64,000 bases of DNA from Paucisalibacillus globulus DSM 18846 (GTDB lineage Bacteria; Bacillota; Bacilli; Bacillales; Amphibacillaceae), in contig NZ_AXVK01000021.1 in assembly GCF_000482485.1 (NCBI RefSeq), forward strand, positions 62,001 through 126,000. Direction: 5' to 3'. Each line of letters begins with the position of its first letter. Position 1 is the stretch's first letter. Shown here piece by piece: positions 7,916-16,064 of the stretch. The notes under the pieces are model-generated. The model worked only from the letters and a program-made list of their open reading frames with translations. It was not told where the DNA came from and did not search any database. A program made the position numbers and the translations under genes.

Positions 7916-7951
7916 GAAAAAACTTGTGGTTAAAGTTTCCACAAGTTTTTA
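7916..7951 (+). terminator. Intrinsic terminator
   Basis: AAAAAACTTGTGG pairs with CCACAAGTTTTT around a 9-base loop. It can also close the reverse-strand threonine dehydratase gene. Confidence 0.85.
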
Positions 7952-8002
7952 GTGTTTGTTTTTACTTAAAAATGAATAGAGGAGACTCCAAAAAAAACAC
8001 AT

Positions 8003-8959
8003 TTAATTAATGAAACCCCCTAAAGTCCTAATATCCACATTTCCCCCTGAAAGCACACAGACCACATTCTTATCCTGGACACCTAATTTCCTACTCATAG
8101 CCGCAGCAACAGTTACTGCGCTGGATGGCTCAATAAGCTGTTTCATTCGTTCCAAAACAAAAGTCTGTGCCAACTTAATTTCTTCCTCAGAAACAAGAAC
8201 AAGATCATCCAAGTATTTATGAACGATGGGAAAAGTTAAATTACCAGGCTGACTAGTTCTGAGCCCATCTGCAATCGTAGTTGTTGCCGGTATGCTGGTT
8301 ATTTTTCCTTTCTGTAACGAGAGATAGGTATCATTTGCTGACTCTGGTTCAACTCCGATTACCTTAACTCTTGGTTTCTTTTGCTTAATTGCGGTTAAGA
8401 ACCCTGAGATTAATCCGCCACCACCAATTGGAACGACAATGACATCTGTGTCTTCCAATTGCTCCAATATTTCCAACCCAATTGTACCTTGGCCAGCCAT
8501 GACAAATGGATCGTCATAAGGCGGGATAAAGACGCCATTATGTTTTTTAGCCAATTCTTTGGCACGTGGTAGCCGTTCTGCTGAAGTGGTTCCACATTTT
8601 TCAATATGCCCACCGTAAGCTTTTATTGCGTTTAGCTTGCTTTCATTCGCATCAATGGGAACGACGATGGTGGCTGGAACACCTAATCGATTCGCTATGT
8701 AAGCAACAGCCTGCCCGTGATTTCCACTGGAAGCGGCAGTAATAAAGGTTGCCTTTTCTTTGACTGCCCGCTTTACCCGATTGGTTGCCCCACGAATTTT
8801 AAATGAGCCCGTCTTCTGCAAATGCTCCGCTTTAAAATACATCTTATTCCCGCAAATTTCACTGAGTTGGGAGGAATGCAAAATAGGAGTTTCATGAATA
8901 ATGTCAGAAATATTTTCTCTTGCTTGGATTATATCGTGAATGATAATTATGGGAAACAC
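8003..8959 (-). CDS. Threonine/serine dehydratase (PLP-dependent)
   Basis: About 315 residues of the fold-type II PLP family, catabolic threonine ammonia-lyase type without a regulatory domain. It deaminates threonine (and probably serine) to 2-oxobutyrate or pyruvate. The PLP lysine is in GSFKIRGA (Lys54 counted from the upstream GTG), the phosphate loop is the SSGNHGQA segment, and the GGGGLISG loop follows. The start is odd: the only upstream GTG (8959) overlaps the ribosome site AAGGAGTG. At proper spacing after AAGGAG stand ATA, ATT and ATC codons, and homologues usually start here with ATG. Either a rare start codon is used or the start has mutated. A REP half-site lies just upstream. 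The rest of the frame is intact. Confidence 0.8.
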   Translation of the reverse strand: MFPIIIIHDIIQARENISDIIHETPILHSSQLSEICGNKMYFKAEHLQKTGSFKIRGATNRVKRAVKEKATFITAASSGNHGQAVAYIANRLGVPATIVVPIDANESKLNAIKAYGGHIEKCGTTSAERLPRAKELAKKHNGVFIPPYDDPFVMAGQGTIGLEILEQLEDTDVIVVPIGGGGLISGFLTAIKQKKPRVKVIGVEPESANDTYLSLQKGKITSIPATTTIADGLRTSQPGNLTFPIVHKYLDDLVLVSEEEIKLAQTFVLERMKQLIEPSSAVTVAAAMSRKLGVQDKNVVCVLSGGNVDIRTLGGFIN

Positions 8960-8965
8960 TCCTTA

Positions 8966-9003
8966 GTTAGGCCACGGGAAAGGTACCTGTCCACATGGTT
9001 CTT
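8966..9003. repeat. Diverged REP family 1 element
   Basis: GGCCACGGGAAAGGTACCTGTCCACATGG resembles a collapsed family 1 palindrome with the ACCTGTCC core. It lies between the threonine dehydratase promoter region and the next gene. Confidence 0.4.
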
Positions 9004-9077
9004 TTGGTTGTATTATTTCATATTTCAGATATATTTAAAAGTAGGATTGAGGGCATAGTTCCTAAGGAGGATATACT

Positions 9078-9812
9078 GTGGAAATATATGGGGGAAGGGC
9101 TGGATTTAATTCGGTTAGTTTTACCAGCGAAAAGTATGAGTCATTGACTCGATTTAAGGATAGCAAGATCATAACTGAAATAAGTTTAAGAAAGGGAAAT
9201 AGAGGTATAACGAATATTCTATTGAAGATACCTTTTGTTCGTTCTTTTTCATTGTTAATCGAAATAGTCATTGACTATTGGAAGAGATTTTTAATTGTTG
9301 TAGTTCCTTTGTTCTTATTCAATTTATACGTAATCAAAGAATCAACTTCAACTTCATTATTTGTTTTCCCCATAAATACCTTGGAAATGTTATTTATCTT
9401 TCTAATTCTTGCTGGTCTTATGATAAAAATAACTCCTATCGGTAAGTATCATGCAGCAGAGCATATGGTGGCAAATGCTTATGAGATGGATTCTGATTTA
9501 ACATTAGAAATGGTGAAAAAACAACCGCGGACACATAGAGATTGTGGTACAAACTTAGTTATATCCATCTTTATCTGTTTTTGTATTCTATTTCTTTTTT
9601 TTGGTGGTGCAAAATGGGTACTACTAGTATCATGGAGTATTGGATATGAGTTATGGTAGTTTGAACCCAAATTTATTTGGAATTTCATATTACTCATTGG
9701 TAAGGGCGCACAATACCTTCTTTTTACTACCAAACCTAGCGAAAAACACTTAGTGGTGGCCATTGAGGCTATTAAGAAATTAGAAGAGAAAGAGGATCAT
9801 GGGGATAAATAA
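9078..9812 (+). pseudogene. DUF1385/YqhQ-like membrane protein interrupted by one TAG
   Basis: GTG 9078 follows AAGGAGG by 7 bases. The frame runs 193 codons to TAG (9657-9659) and then stays open another 50 codons to TAA at 9812. The protein has an N-terminal GGRAGFNSVSFTSEKY segment, two membrane segments (about 73-93 and 97-120), the family core GKYHAAEHMVANAYE and RDCGTNLVISIF, and a third hydrophobic stretch. After the TAG the text continues as GKGAQYLLFTTKPSEKHLVV and EAIKKLEEK, the normal DUF1385 C-terminus. So one nonsense change separates the last fifth. It may still give a shortened protein. Related YqhQ proteins are membrane proteins of uncertain, possibly metal-dependent function. 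Confidence 0.75.
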
Positions 9813-9813
9813 A

Positions 9814-9862
9814 GGTGCTGTCACTCCCTAAAATGTTGATAAAGGCGGAGAGTGACAGCACG
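9814..9862. terminator. Bidirectional terminator
   Basis: GTGCTGTCACTCC (9815 on) pairs with GGAGAGTGACAGCAC (ending 9861), with A-rich and T-rich flanks. It separates the converging DUF1385 and threonine aldolase genes. Confidence 0.8.
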
Positions 9863-9864
9863 TT

Positions 9865-10884
9865 TTACACGATTGCTTGTATTGCGATTAATGCTTTATC
9901 AATATCCTCTCTTGATACATCATAATGCGTAACAAAACGAACCGTATCTAATCCAAACACACCTGCTAAAATGCCTTTTGATTTTAGCGCATCTACGAAT
10001 GTTTCAGGTGTATGTTCGGTTTCTTTTACGTTGACGATAATAATGTTGGTTTCTACTTTGTTTTCAACTCTAATTCCATCAATAGTAGCTAAACCTTCAG
10101 CAAATATCCTGGCATGCGCATGATCCTCAGCTAATTGTTCAATGTTCTCTTCTAATGCAACTAAACCTGGGGCAGCAATTATTCCAACTTGCCTTAGTCC
10201 TCCACCTAGCATCTTACGCCATTTTCTAGCACGTTTAATAAACGCTTCCGTTCCAGCAATGATAGAGCCCACTGGCGCACCAAGTCCCTTTGATAGGCAA
10301 AATTGAACAGTATCAGCATTTTTGGCATATTCTTTCACCGATATACCCGAAGCCACCTGCGCATTAAATAATCTTGCCCCATCCAGATGGACTTGAAGAT
10401 TATTTACTTTCGCTACTTGATAGATTGCCTGCATATTGCTTAAAGGTAGTACGGCACCACCTGCCAAGTTATGAGTGTTTTCTATGCAGACTAAAGAAGT
10501 GGTTGGGTAATGGATATTCTCAGAACGAATCGTATTTTTAACTTCGACTGGATCCATCGCACCATTTATACCAGGAATCGGCCTTATTTGGACATTCGCT
10601 AATGTGGAAAATCCACCAACCTCATGGATGTAAATATGTGAACTAGCTTCCAAAATAACTTCATCACCAGGTCTACAGTGGGTCAAGGCAGCAATCTGGT
10701 TTCCTTGGGTTCCACTTGTTACAAAAAGTGCCTTCTCTTTACCAAGTAGTTCAGCAGCCTTTTCTTCTAATCTAGTAACGGTTGGATCTTCCCCATATAC
10801 GTCGTCTCCTACTTCAGCCTCATACGCTGCCCTGCGCATGGCCTCTGTTGGTTTTGTTACGGTGTCACTTCTTAGATCAATCAT
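9865..10884 (-). CDS. ltaE: Low-specificity L-threonine aldolase
   Basis: A 339-residue PLP enzyme (beta-eliminating lyase family) cleaving threonine or allo-threonine to glycine and acetaldehyde. Visible marks are the N-terminal MIDLRSDTVTKPT, GDDVYGEDPT, TSGTQGNQIA, the VHLDGARLFNA loop with Asp168, and the PLP lysine in FCLSKGLGAPVGS (Lys199). Length is normal. ATG has AAAGGTGG upstream. Together with threonine dehydratase 0.9 kb away it gives two routes of threonine breakdown, although a decayed gene lies between them. Confidence 0.9.
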   Translation of the reverse strand: MIDLRSDTVTKPTEAMRRAAYEAEVGDDVYGEDPTVTRLEEKAAELLGKEKALFVTSGTQGNQIAALTHCRPGDEVILEASSHIYIHEVGGFSTLANVQIRPIPGINGAMDPVEVKNTIRSENIHYPTTSLVCIENTHNLAGGAVLPLSNMQAIYQVAKVNNLQVHLDGARLFNAQVASGISVKEYAKNADTVQFCLSKGLGAPVGSIIAGTEAFIKRARKWRKMLGGGLRQVGIIAAPGLVALEENIEQLAEDHAHARIFAEGLATIDGIRVENKVETNIIIVNVKETEHTPETFVDALKSKGILAGVFGLDTVRFVTHYDVSREDIDKALIAIQAIV

Positions 10885-11101
10885 TCTATTACCACCTTTC
10901 TGATTGCTTGTATTTATTATTATCTAGCAAATTTAATCTCGTAGTTTAATATTAACATAATGTTCTGTGATTCATCATTCTATTCTCTAAGAATGATGGA
11001 GAACAAAATGATAGTATATTATACTATTAAAATAAGAAAGTTTTGGTAAATGGGAATTGGGGGAACTACTTTACTTTTTAAAAGGAAAGGGAGATGAACA
11101 A

Positions 11102-11731
11102 TTGGAGGAGGAATACAGGTTTCAGCAAAATAGGAAAGGTACATGGAAATTAGTAGTATTAGTTGGTGCAATATTTCTATTCTTTATCATTGCTTCCATT
11201 CTTGATGATGGGCAAGTAACGCGAGAGACACTTTATATTAGTTTATTTGGAGTTCTATTTCTATCACTTCTTTTACTAAAGGGATTTAATACCAAAGTTT
11301 TGATGTATAACCATTTTCTAATCTATCGATACACTTTTTCTAAACACTCCATTGATTATAGTGAAATTGCCAAGGTAACAAGAGAAACACGAGAGGTTGG
11401 TAGTGGAGAAGATAGAAAACAGAATTTCTATTTTGCCTTTTATCGTGGAGATGGATCAGAAATTGTAGCCATAAAAGTTGGCTTATTTGGAGAAGCAGAT
11501 AATCAAACACAATTTTTAAAAGCAATTCACCAGAAGAATCCTTCCATTACTTTTGATGAAGCGTGTCTTTATATTATGCAAGGAACGGAAGAATTTAAAT
11601 ACATAAATGATGTCATAGGAAGAAAAATTGGGGGGATCTTTCAATGGATTGTCATTGGCATTATTATCGTAGGATTTAGTGTTCCGTTGCTACTCTTTGG
11701 ATTGGTAAAATTACTGGAGAAGTTTTTGTAG
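11102..11731 (+). CDS. Membrane protein with PH-like core, unknown
   Basis: The frame opens at TTG 11057, but TTG 11102 has GGGAG 8 bases upstream and gives a 209-residue protein beginning MEEEYRFQQNRKGTW. Two membrane segments follow (VVLVGAIFLFFIIASIL and LYISLFGVLFLSLLLL), then a soluble part with TKVLMYNHFLIYRYTFSKH and DYSEIAKVTRE, which looks like a bacterial PH-like strand set, and a C-terminal membrane segment (FQWIVIGIIIVGFSVPLLLF). I do not recognise a named family. The next gene starts 90 bases later, possibly in the same transcript. Confidence 0.6.
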   Translation: MEEEYRFQQNRKGTWKLVVLVGAIFLFFIIASILDDGQVTRETLYISLFGVLFLSLLLLKGFNTKVLMYNHFLIYRYTFSKHSIDYSEIAKVTRETREVGSGEDRKQNFYFAFYRGDGSEIVAIKVGLFGEADNQTQFLKAIHQKNPSITFDEACLYIMQGTEEFKYINDVIGRKIGGIFQWIVIGIIIVGFSVPLLLFGLVKLLEKFL

Positions 11732-11821
11732 AAAAGAACTCTGACAAACTGTTTTTACCAGGTGAATCCAAACTACATTTCTAGTAAAATAGAACGTAAC
11801 GCTATGATTGGAGAAAACATC

Positions 11822-12940
11822 ATGACTAGACAAACCTATTTTTATCATTTTTTAGAACCACTATCAAAAGAATTAGCAACCATTGCACGTGAATTAGAAA
11901 ATAGTATTTTTACGAGTCCACGTACCATGTTGACACATTCACGTACATTCATTGAGGCTATTGTAGATAAAGTATTAGTAACCGAAAATATTTCATTCGA
12001 CTTATATACTTCTTTACTAGAAAAACTAGATAGTTTAGAGGAACATGGAATAGTAACACCGGAAATAAGGGATGCCCTTCATGTCGTTAGAAAGAATGGG
12101 AATCAGGCTGCACACGATGTGAGACAATTTCGCTATTCAGAAGCATTACTATCATGGGAGGCACTACACGCCATTGTATCTTGGTATGTGGAAGTATATG
12201 GACCAATTGAAATGATTATCCCAGACTATCAAGATCCAGAGCCAACAAATCAAGAATCCTATGATATGGCTGAGTTGCAAATACGATTTGAGAATATGGA
12301 AAAAATACTGAAAAATTCCTTTGAAACGTTTCTAAAACAAACTCCTGAAGAATTGGATGTCGCTGCTACGATTCAGGAAGAAGGGAGTACGGAAGAAAAG
12401 GAGACCATAACTCCTGGATTAACGACTATTCGAACGATTAAATATGGCAATGAAACAATTCATGTCCCACACTTTTTACGGGATGCTTTTTTATTACCAC
12501 AACGATTCGAAAAGTCGGAGTTATTCTTAATCCGCCTTGGTGGGGAACAGCAAGCACGTATTATGAGTGAATTACCTGAGCATCTAGAAGGCTTGCATAA
12601 ATATGTCAAACGCTACAATGAAACAAATGATAAGAATTTATTTGCTGAACTAAAAGTCTTTGTTGAAGAAGAGAAAAAGCGCCGTGAAATTAAGTTAAAA
12701 AGACCTGGAGAATTATTTTTATTTTACAAAGATGACTATATCATTGTAACAGAAAAAATAGCGCAAACTTCACTGAATAAGGATGAATTTGATGGTATAC
12801 CAAGCTTAATAAGACAACTAAATGAATTTGGGGTGGAACAGGTAGGACAGTTACCACAGGAACTAGTTACATTAGCTAAGTATAGTAATGTAGGAATTGG
12901 GACAGTAGAGAAATTATTTGAGCAGTTGAAGAGGAAGTAA
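11822..12940 (+). CDS. DUF4145-domain protein
   Basis: A 372-residue cytoplasmic protein. ATG 11822 was chosen because GGAG lies 8 bases upstream and homologues start here; the frame opens at GTG 11762. The N-terminal half has the DUF4145 pattern (AIARELENSIFTSPRTMLTH, RTFIEAIVDKVL, HVVRKNGNQAAHD, YSEALLSWEALHAIVSWY), the domain found at the front of type I restriction HsdR proteins and in stand-alone abortive-infection-like proteins. The second half is charged with a helical RRHEIK-like region and no catalytic motif I can see. A full REP palindrome follows 9 bases after the stop and probably ends the transcript. A nucleic-acid-related or defence role is possible but not shown. Confidence 0.65.
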   Translation: MTRQTYFYHFLEPLSKELATIARELENSIFTSPRTMLTHSRTFIEAIVDKVLVTENISFDLYTSLLEKLDSLEEHGIVTPEIRDALHVVRKNGNQAAHDVRQFRYSEALLSWEALHAIVSWYVEVYGPIEMIIPDYQDPEPTNQESYDMAELQIRFENMEKILKNSFETFLKQTPEELDVAATIQEEGSTEEKETITPGLTTIRTIKYGNETIHVPHFLRDAFLLPQRFEKSELFLIRLGGEQQARIMSELPEHLEGLHKYVKRYNETNDKNLFAELKVFVEEEKKRREIKLKRPGELFLFYKDDYIIVTEKIAQTSLNKDEFDGIPSLIRQLNEFGVEQVGQLPQELVTLAKYSNVGIGTVEKLFEQLKRK

Positions 12941-12948
12941 GTCATGAA

Positions 12949-12998
12949 AGCCGTGGGGACAGGTCCTTGGCCTAGCCAAGGAACCTGTCCCCACGGCT
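12949..12998. repeat. Complete REP-like palindrome, family 1
   Basis: Arms AGCCGTGGGGACAGGTCCTT and AAGGAACCTGTCCCCACGGC flank GGCctaGCC; a T-run follows. It is the cleanest copy of a dispersed palindrome resembling the REP elements mobilised by Y1/RAYT transposases in Bacillaceae, and it also serves as a terminator. Confidence 0.85.
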
Positions 12999-13088
12999 CT
13001 TTTTCGACATATTCTGAAAATTTACATTCTAAATCTATCATCTATGCTATGATAAGACATAATTTTTAAGATAAACGAGGTATCCAAA

Positions 13089-13276
13089 ATGAAATTATCA
13101 ACAAAAGTGGTAACTGCTATTGTAGTCGCTGTTCTATCTTTTAGTAACGTAGAGGAGAACTTTGGGCTGTAGGAACAGTCATTTTTGATGAGAATATATG
13201 TTATGACTGTATCGGTCTTGAGTCAAATAGTGACATTGATATAGAGTTTGATATTTTTCTAGAAAAGGTTTATTAG
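13089..13276 (+). pseudogene. Signal-peptide start joined to an unrelated reading frame
   Basis: ATG 13089 begins KLSTKVVTAIVVAVLSFSNV, a signal-peptide-like segment, then runs into a stop after EENFGL. In another frame from about 13154 to the stop at 13276 the text reads RGELWAVGTVIFDENICYDC and EFDIFLEKVY, which looks like the end of a small secreted or immunity protein. The mid-part has been lost by deletion or frameshift. Not assigned to a family. Confidence 0.45.
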
Positions 13277-13445
13277 GAATGAAGAGAAGAAGGGAGATTA
13301 ACACGTTGAATAACTAATGCTTCTCTGCCTTCAACATTATTGTCTATTAGACTAACATGATCACTTGCATTTACATTTGTACTAATAGAAAAAGTTGAAA
13401 ATACTATGACAGCAGATAATGCAATTTTATAAATTTATTTTTCAT
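13273..13445 (-). pseudogene. Frameshifted small secreted protein
   Basis: On the reverse strand, ATG 13445 starts MKNKFIK and the remaining signal peptide continues one frame over as IALSAVIVFSTFSIS and TNVNA, followed by SDHVSLIDNNVEGREALV and a stop at 13273. Joined, it is a 57-residue secreted peptide with an A-x-A-type cleavage site. One single-base frameshift in an A-run separates the two parts. Its stop overlaps the stop of the opposite-strand remnant. Confidence 0.5.
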
Positions 13446-13484
13446 TAGATAATTCTTCCCAAATACAGACCAGTTATTTGCTAT

Positions 13485-13733
13485 TTAAAGAATATAAGTA
13501 AGAAATTTAAGTAGATAGGCTATAAAACCAAAGGAAAGAAAACCATAAAACACTAATCTTAATTCTTTACTACCTTTTTTCTTGAATTGTTGTTTACCTA
13601 TGACAAATAAGACAAAAAGGTATAGTATAACCGTAACAAAGTCTTGTATTCTATTGTTTTCAATATAAAAAAGTAAGTAGAGAAGTATCATTAGAGAAAT
13701 AATTGCTAATAGAATACTGACCTTTTTTTTCAT
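13485..13733 (-). CDS. Small three-helix membrane protein, unknown
   Basis: An 82-residue protein with membrane segments at about 4-24, 29-46 and 60-80 and a central basic loop (GKQQFKKKGSKEL). A CTGGGGGC ribosome site precedes the ATG. No family recognised. It lies in a stretch of decayed genes, so it may be a survivor of an older cluster. Confidence 0.5.
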   Translation of the reverse strand: MKKKVSILLAIISLMILLYLLFYIENNRIQDFVTVILYLFVLFVIGKQQFKKKGSKELRLVFYGFLSFGFIAYLLKFLTYIL

Positions 13734-13740
13734 GTATCTG

Positions 13741-14262
13741 CCCCCAGTTTGAAACAGTATTTTTCTTTATAAATAGATATTACAACAAATAAATTAAAGT
13801 CTCTTTAGGAAATGGAAAAATAAGAAAAAAATACTAGCTGATAGAAAAACAATAAGGATTTGGGCTTAGCTGTATTTGTCATATTTTCATTTAAGTTAGC
13901 CCATTTATACTATATTGATGAATAAAGTTTTAAATTATGGATATTGTCTGTTATTAGACACACAGTTCGGAGACAATGTGTAATTAGATAAGTGAATTTG
14001 CGAGAATAGGCTATCCTATAGTGAAACTTTAGGGATTATCCTGAAGTAAGACCAACAGATGAAATTTAAAAAAAGAACGAAAGTATAAAGGACGAAAACA
14101 CATCCTTAATAGTAGGAACTGCTATAAAGTACAATTTGATATTGATGAATTCAGAACTAACTATTGGGTTTGGCTTAATCAATATAGGGTAACTTTTTTG
14201 TTGAATAATTATTTCTTGCATCTCATTATGAAACCATTTTTGCTGTTATTGGAAAAGAAGCT
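13741..14262. other. Non-coding or decayed stretch
   Basis: No intact gene is seen. The forward text from about 14120 reads YKVQFDIDEFRTNYWVW and LNQYRVTFLLNNY in one open frame without a start, which could be the end of a lost gene. It runs in another frame into the CAP-domain remnant that follows. Confidence 0.4.
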
Positions 14263-14940
14263 GTGGCTCAAGATGAAATACCAGTTTCCCAACATAATAT
14301 AAAAGAAATTCATCAAGATAAAGTAAAAGTTGGTACGAATGAGATTAAGGTATTTCAAGAGATAGAAGAACAAAAACGCAAAGAAGAAGAGAGTTTGCGT
14401 TTGGAGCAAGAAAAACTAGAACAAGAAAGAATTGCTAAAGAGAAGCTGGAAAAAGAAAAATTGAAGAAAGAAGAAGAGGAAAAACGTCGTATAGCTGAGT
14501 CGAATCCTAAAGAAGAAGAGCAAAAAACGGTAGAACAAAAGAAACAAGCAAATACAACCCAAGAAAAGCCAAAGACAGAAGAGAAGAAGGAAACGACGAA
14601 GCCAAAACAAAATTCGGTCGCTTATCCAGGGATTAGTGCTTATGAAAATGAAGTAATTCGATTAACAAATATTGAGAGAGTAAATAACGGATTACCAGAA
14701 TTGAAAATGGATTCTAAATTAAGTGAAGTCGCTTGGTACAAATCTCGAGATATGGTAGACCTGGGTTACTTTGATCATCAAAGTCCAACATACGGTTCGC
14801 CTTTTGATATGATGAGTCAGTTTGGTGTAAGTTATACAGCAGCAGGTGAGAATATTGCCTATGGTTATGCAACTCCAGAAGTTGTCGGAAAAAGCCATGG
14901 GGACAGGTACCTCGGCCGGTGCAGACAGCACGGCCAGTGA
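14263..14940 (+). pseudogene. CAP-domain (SCP/YkwD-like) protein cut at its C-terminus by a REP palindrome
   Basis: The visible product begins AVAQDEIPVSQ, which looks like the mature side of a signal-peptidase site (AVA|QDE); the signal peptide lies in a shifted frame upstream (ATG at 14229, MKPFLLLL). A Glu/Lys-rich linker (about residues 30-110) leads to a CAP domain with EVIRLTNIERVNNGLPEL, AWYKSRDMVDLGYFDH and AAGENIAYGY. Homologues continue with a W-x-NSxGHRxNI segment; here the frame enters the REP element at 14889 and ends with unrelated residues. So both ends are damaged and the gene is dead. Intact relatives are secreted wall or spore-associated proteins. Confidence 0.75.
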
Positions 14941-14960
14941 ACCTGTCCCCATGGCTTTTT
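14889..14960. repeat. REP-like palindrome family 1 at the front of Wadjet operon 1
   Basis: Arms AAAAAGCCATGGGGACAGGT and ACCTGTCCCCATGGCTTTTT enclose an inner pair CGGCC/GGCCG and a loop. It truncates the CAP gene and ends 88 bases before the jetD-like start. The right arm is nearly identical to the lone arm at 26957-26989, which precedes the second Wadjet operon. Confidence 0.85.
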
Positions 14961-15047
14961 TGAAAAGTAATAATAATCTACTGCGATTCCAACAAGAATT
15001 TAGTACAATATACTTATACTTACTGTGTAATTTTGGGAGTGTAACAA

Positions 15048-16064
15048 TTGAAATCTATTAAAAAGCAATTAGCTGTATTTTCTAGAAAAACAATTCGTTT
15101 GGATGAACTTGAGGATATTATGAAGGAAGTTTTACAAACATATGAGGACTTCGCTGAAGCGATTCTGGAGTTGGAGGCTGCTGGTATTTTAAACATGGTT
15201 AAATCTAAAGGTAGGACGTCAAGAGTACCTTCATTAGCATTTCTATACCGCATTAATAAAAGTCTCTTAGCGGAAAGCCACCATAAACAACTTCAGCAAT
15301 ATCGATTGAATTTACATCCTCTTCTTAATTTAGATTATTACTACAATCAGGATCCTTCTATATGGGACAGGGATCGAGACTATATAATAAAGCTAGATAA
15401 CTATATAAAAACAGAGTATCTTCCAATAGAGCCAGTACCAGCACCTGAAAGAAGCTTTGAATTAGTAGGTGATGAGAAATGGATTACGGAAAAAGGTGGA
15501 AAAGAACTGCTAGAAAGAGTAGGTCTTTTTGATAGGTTGAACATTATTCCTGTTTCTGAACCTCTAATGTTTGCAATTAATCCTGATAAGGTAATGGCTC
15601 CCACACAATATCATCTCATCGTCGAAAACAAAACAACATATCAAGGGCTGCTTCCGGCACTTCCTGAAACTGTATTTGCGACCCTTATCTATGGGGCAGG
15701 TAAAGCTGTTATTAAATGTATGGAACAATTCCCTTTACAATATCCAGTAGAGGCTAACCACCAATTTTATTATTTTGGTGACTTGGATAGAGAAGGGATC
15801 TCGATTTGGTATTCCTTATTTAAAAAACATTCTATTAGACTAGCTTTGCCTTTTTATCTCGTTTGTTTAGAGAAAGAAATGGCAAAAGGGAAAGAATATC
15901 AGAAGGAAAATAAAGAAGCACAGGACCGATTTTTATCCTTCTTTAAATTGGAGCAACAGCAGCAAATTCATTCACTACTTAAAAACGGTTTCTATCATCC
16001 ACAAGAGACATTAAAAACTAGAGAGCTGCAAGAGATTTGGAGGAAGTCAAATTGGACCAGTTAG
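15048..16064 (+). CDS. jetD: Wadjet JetD-like nuclease subunit, system 1
   Basis: A 338-residue protein. The C-terminal half is a Toprim-like domain: catalytic Glu193 in YHLIVENKTTYQG, the glycine turn IYGAGKAV (about 215-222), and the D-x-D pair Asp245/Asp247 in YYFGDLDREGISI. Wadjet JetD is the topoisomerase VI-like nuclease that cuts plasmid DNA captured by the JetABC SMC complex. The N-terminal 130 residues are helical and would be the arm and winged-helix part. TTG start with GGGAGTG 7 bases upstream. First gene of a jetD-A-B-C operon with overlapping genes throughout. The gene order D-A-B-C and the DUF-like A and B proteins fit what I know of type II systems, but the type is inferred. 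Confidence 0.85.
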   Translation: MKSIKKQLAVFSRKTIRLDELEDIMKEVLQTYEDFAEAILELEAAGILNMVKSKGRTSRVPSLAFLYRINKSLLAESHHKQLQQYRLNLHPLLNLDYYYNQDPSIWDRDRDYIIKLDNYIKTEYLPIEPVPAPERSFELVGDEKWITEKGGKELLERVGLFDRLNIIPVSEPLMFAINPDKVMAPTQYHLIVENKTTYQGLLPALPETVFATLIYGAGKAVIKCMEQFPLQYPVEANHQFYYFGDLDREGISIWYSLFKKHSIRLALPFYLVCLEKEMAKGKEYQKENKEAQDRFLSFFKLEQQQQIHSLLKNGFYHPQETLKTRELQEIWRKSNWTS

